Source: Euzebya pacifica (GTDB lineage Bacteria > Actinomycetota > Nitriliruptoria > Euzebyales > Euzebyaceae). From it: a DNA stretch of 64,000 bases. The notes beneath the pieces were generated by a model. The model did not search any database, was not told where the DNA came from, and saw only the letters and a program-made list of their open reading frames with translations. How positions within the stretch are numbered: the first letter of the stretch is position 1; every line of letters begins with the position of its first letter. Location of the stretch: contig NZ_CP031165.1 of assembly GCF_003344865.1 (NCBI RefSeq), forward strand, positions 1,054,001-1,118,000. The letters run 5' to 3'. A program made the position numbers and the translations under genes. Of the stretch, positions 62,449-64,000 are shown one piece after another.

Positions 62449-64000
62449 CCGCCTACCCCGCCCTCGGCACCGGCGCCGACCCCACCAGCGACCAGTTCTC
62501 CTCCTGGACACAGGCCAACAACGGCCTGGTCGACGACCTGCGCGACCAGCTGCGCAACGTGCGTGGCGGCGGTGGGGAGCGGGCCCGCGACCGCCACACC
62601 GAACGCGGCAAGATGCTGCCGCGCGATCGGGTCGACGCGCTGCTGGACCCGCTGTCGCCCTTCCTCGAGCTCTCGCCCATGGCCGCGCACGGGCTGTACG
62701 ACGGCGACGCCCCGTCGGCCGGCATCATCACCGGGGTCGGTCGGGTCAGCGGCCGCGAGTGCGTGATCGTGGCCAACGACGCCACCGTCAAGGGCGGCAC
62801 GTACTACCCGATGACGGTCAAGAAGCACCTGCGCGCCCAGGAGGTGGCGCTGGAGAACAACCTGCCGTGCATCTACCTCGTCGACTCCGGCGGCGCGTTC
62901 CTGCCCAAGCAGGACGAGGTCTTCCCCGACCGCGAGCACTTCGGCCGGATCTTCTACAACCAGGCCAACCTGTCCAAGCGTGGGATCCCCCAGATCGCCG
63001 CGGTGATGGGCTCGTGCACCGCTGGTGGTGCCTACGTCCCGGCGATGTCGGACGAAACCGTCATCGTCCGCGAGCAGGGCACCATCTTCCTGGGCGGCCC
63101 GCCCCTGGTGAAGGCCGCCACCGGTGAGGTCGTGACCGCCGAGGAGCTCGGCGGCGGCGATCTGCACAGCCGCACCTCCGGGGTGACCGACCACCTGGCC
63201 GACGACGATGCGCACGCCCTGCAGATCGTCCGTCGGATCGTCGCCTCGTTCGGGCCGAAGGCCGAGGCGCCGTGGACCCGCGAGGCGTCGATCGAACCCA
63301 AGGTCGACCCGTCCCAGCTGTACGGCGTCGTGCCGCCGGACACCAAGACCCCCTACGACGTCCGCGAGGTCATCGCGCGCATCGTCGACGGGTCGGGGTT
63401 CCAGGAGTTCAAGCAGCTGTACGGAACGACGTTGGTCACCGGCTTCGCGCGCATCCACGGCCACCCGGTCGGCATCGTCGCCAACAACGGCATCCTCTTC
63501 CGCGAGTCGGCCCTCAAGGGCGCCCACTTCATCGAGCTGTGCGACCGGCGCAAGACGCCGCTCGTGTTCCTGCAGAACATCTCCGGCTTCATGGTCGGCA
63601 AGGACTACGAGGCCGGCGGCATCGCCAAGGACGGGGCCAAGATGGTCACGGCCGTCTCGACGGCGTCGGTGCCCAAGCTGACCGTCGTGGTGGGCGGATC
63701 GTTCGGGGCCGGCAACTACGGCATGTCGGGCCGCGCCTACTCACCCCGGTTCCTGTGGATGTGGCCCAACGCGCGCATCTCGGTGATGGGTGGCGAGCAG
63801 GCCGCCACGGTCCTCGCGACGATCCGTCGCGACCGGGCGGAGGCCAAGGGGGAGGAGTGGTCCGCCGAGGACGAGGCGGCTTTCAAGCAGCCCCTGCTGG
63901 ACCAGTACGAGACGCAGGGCCACCCCTACTACTCGACCGCCCGCCTGTGGGACGACGGCGTCATCGACCCCGCCGACACCCGGATGGTCCTCGGCCTGGC
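62445..64000 (+). CDS. acyl-CoA carboxylase beta subunit, methylcrotonyl-CoA type (runs off the window)
   Basis: Carboxyltransferase of at least 518 residues, open to the last base, so the 3' end is outside. Sequence such as [37 protein letters not shown] and [20 protein letters not shown] is typical of the beta subunit of 3-methylcrotonyl-CoA carboxylase (AccD1/MccB), which acts in leucine breakdown with its own alpha subunit, expected just downstream. It differs clearly from the beta subunit at 55826. The GTG start at 62445 overlaps the zinc-ribbon gene. Confidence 0.92.
   Translation, partial: MTAYPALGTGADPTSDQFSSWTQANNGLVDDLRDQLRNVRGGGGERARDRHTERGKMLPRDRVDALLDPLSPFLELSPMAAHGLYDGDAPSAGIITGVGRVSGRECVIVANDATVKGGTYYPMTVKKHLRAQEVALENNLPCIYLVDSGGAFLPKQDEVFPDREHFGRIFYNQANLSKRGIPQIAAVMGSCTAGGAYVPAMSDETVIVREQGTIFLGGPPLVKAATGEVVTAEELGGGDLHSRTSGVTDHLADDDAHALQIVRRIVASFGPKAEAPWTREASIEPKVDPSQLYGVVPPDTKTPYDVREVIARIVDGSGFQEFKQLYGTTLVTGFARIHGHPVGIVANNGILFRESALKGAHFIELCDRRKTPLVFLQNISGFMVGKDYEAGGIAKDGAKMVTAVSTASVPKLTVVVGGSFGAGNYGMSGRAYSPRFLWMWPNARISVMGGEQAATVLATIRRDRAEAKGEEWSAEDEAAFKQPLLDQYETQGHPYYSTARLWDDGVIDPADTRMVLGL

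Overview
The window is a GC-rich, gene-dense bacterial chromosome segment from an actinobacterium. The sequence evidence is: many ATGA/GTGA overlapping gene pairs, frequent GTG starts, a translational T-box in front of a large eukaryotic-like ileS, an acyl-CoA carboxylase set (biotinylated alpha subunit, beta subunit, small epsilon subunit, birA) ordered much as in mycobacteria, an LpdA-type quinone reductase, a DevR/DevS-type pair, and secreted proteins with cell-wall-binding repeat 2 (CWB2) and LVIVD beta-propeller repeats. The abundance of CWB2/LVIVD proteins suggests the Nitriliruptoria/Euzebya branch, but that is an inference. I saw no rRNA, tRNA, CRISPR array, phage or plasmid module.

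Layout. 0.2-6.6 kb: an OmpR-type two-component pair, a FAD-linked oxidase with a GNAT acetyltransferase, a methyltransferase and a YbhN-like membrane protein. 6.6-9.4 kb: an IS30-family element split by an intact IS256-family element; the 8-bp target duplication is readable and the broken IS30 transposase can be rebuilt by eye. It sits in an array of 50-bp hairpin repeats that recurs at 21.3 and 24.9 kb. 9.4-15.3 kb: a YbjN-like protein, a TetR regulator and a heterodimeric ABC exporter with one degenerate ATP site. 15.4-18.8 kb: T-box plus ileS. 18.9-27.3 kb: a secreted LVIVD/CWB2 protein, a VOC/PNPOx/CGNR operon, paaK, a methyltransferase/BioD-like pair and an AurF-type di-iron protein under a strong palindrome. 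27.4-32.8 kb: a DHDPS-family aldolase, a cupredoxin-fused multicopper oxidase and two secreted proteins. 32.8-37.6 kb: a DevR/DevS operon, two divergent related small proteins, a PNPOx-fold protein and LpdA. 37.6-40.2 kb: modABC. 40.2-42.8 kb: lipoprotein and biotin carboxylase/BCCP subunit. 43.0-51.9 kb: a surface and phosphate block with a cupredoxin lipoprotein, a CWB2 protein, PhoD, an alpha/beta hydrolase fused to two ACT domains, an LVIVD protein and a purple-acid-phosphatase-like enzyme. 51.9-64.0 kb: a DrrAB-like ABC pair, carboxylase epsilon and beta subunits, AlkC-like protein, MerR regulator, birA, LytR-CpsA-Psr protein with a lipoprotein, and a zinc-ribbon mini-protein coupled to a second carboxylase beta subunit that runs off the end.

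How the parts relate. Acyl-CoA carboxylation (alpha, two beta, epsilon, BirA) is the clearest metabolic theme, with PaaK and the BioD-like/methyltransferase pair as possible links to aromatic-acid and biotin metabolism. A DosR-type palindrome lies both in front of the multicopper oxidase and between the divergent genes next to DevS/DevR, suggesting a small redox or hypoxia regulon. A shared dyad (GTGCCA-N8-TGGCAC) precedes both the MerR gene and the AurF-like gene 32 kb away. No intergenic stretch exceeds 300 bases; the longest, in front of ileS, is the T-box leader.
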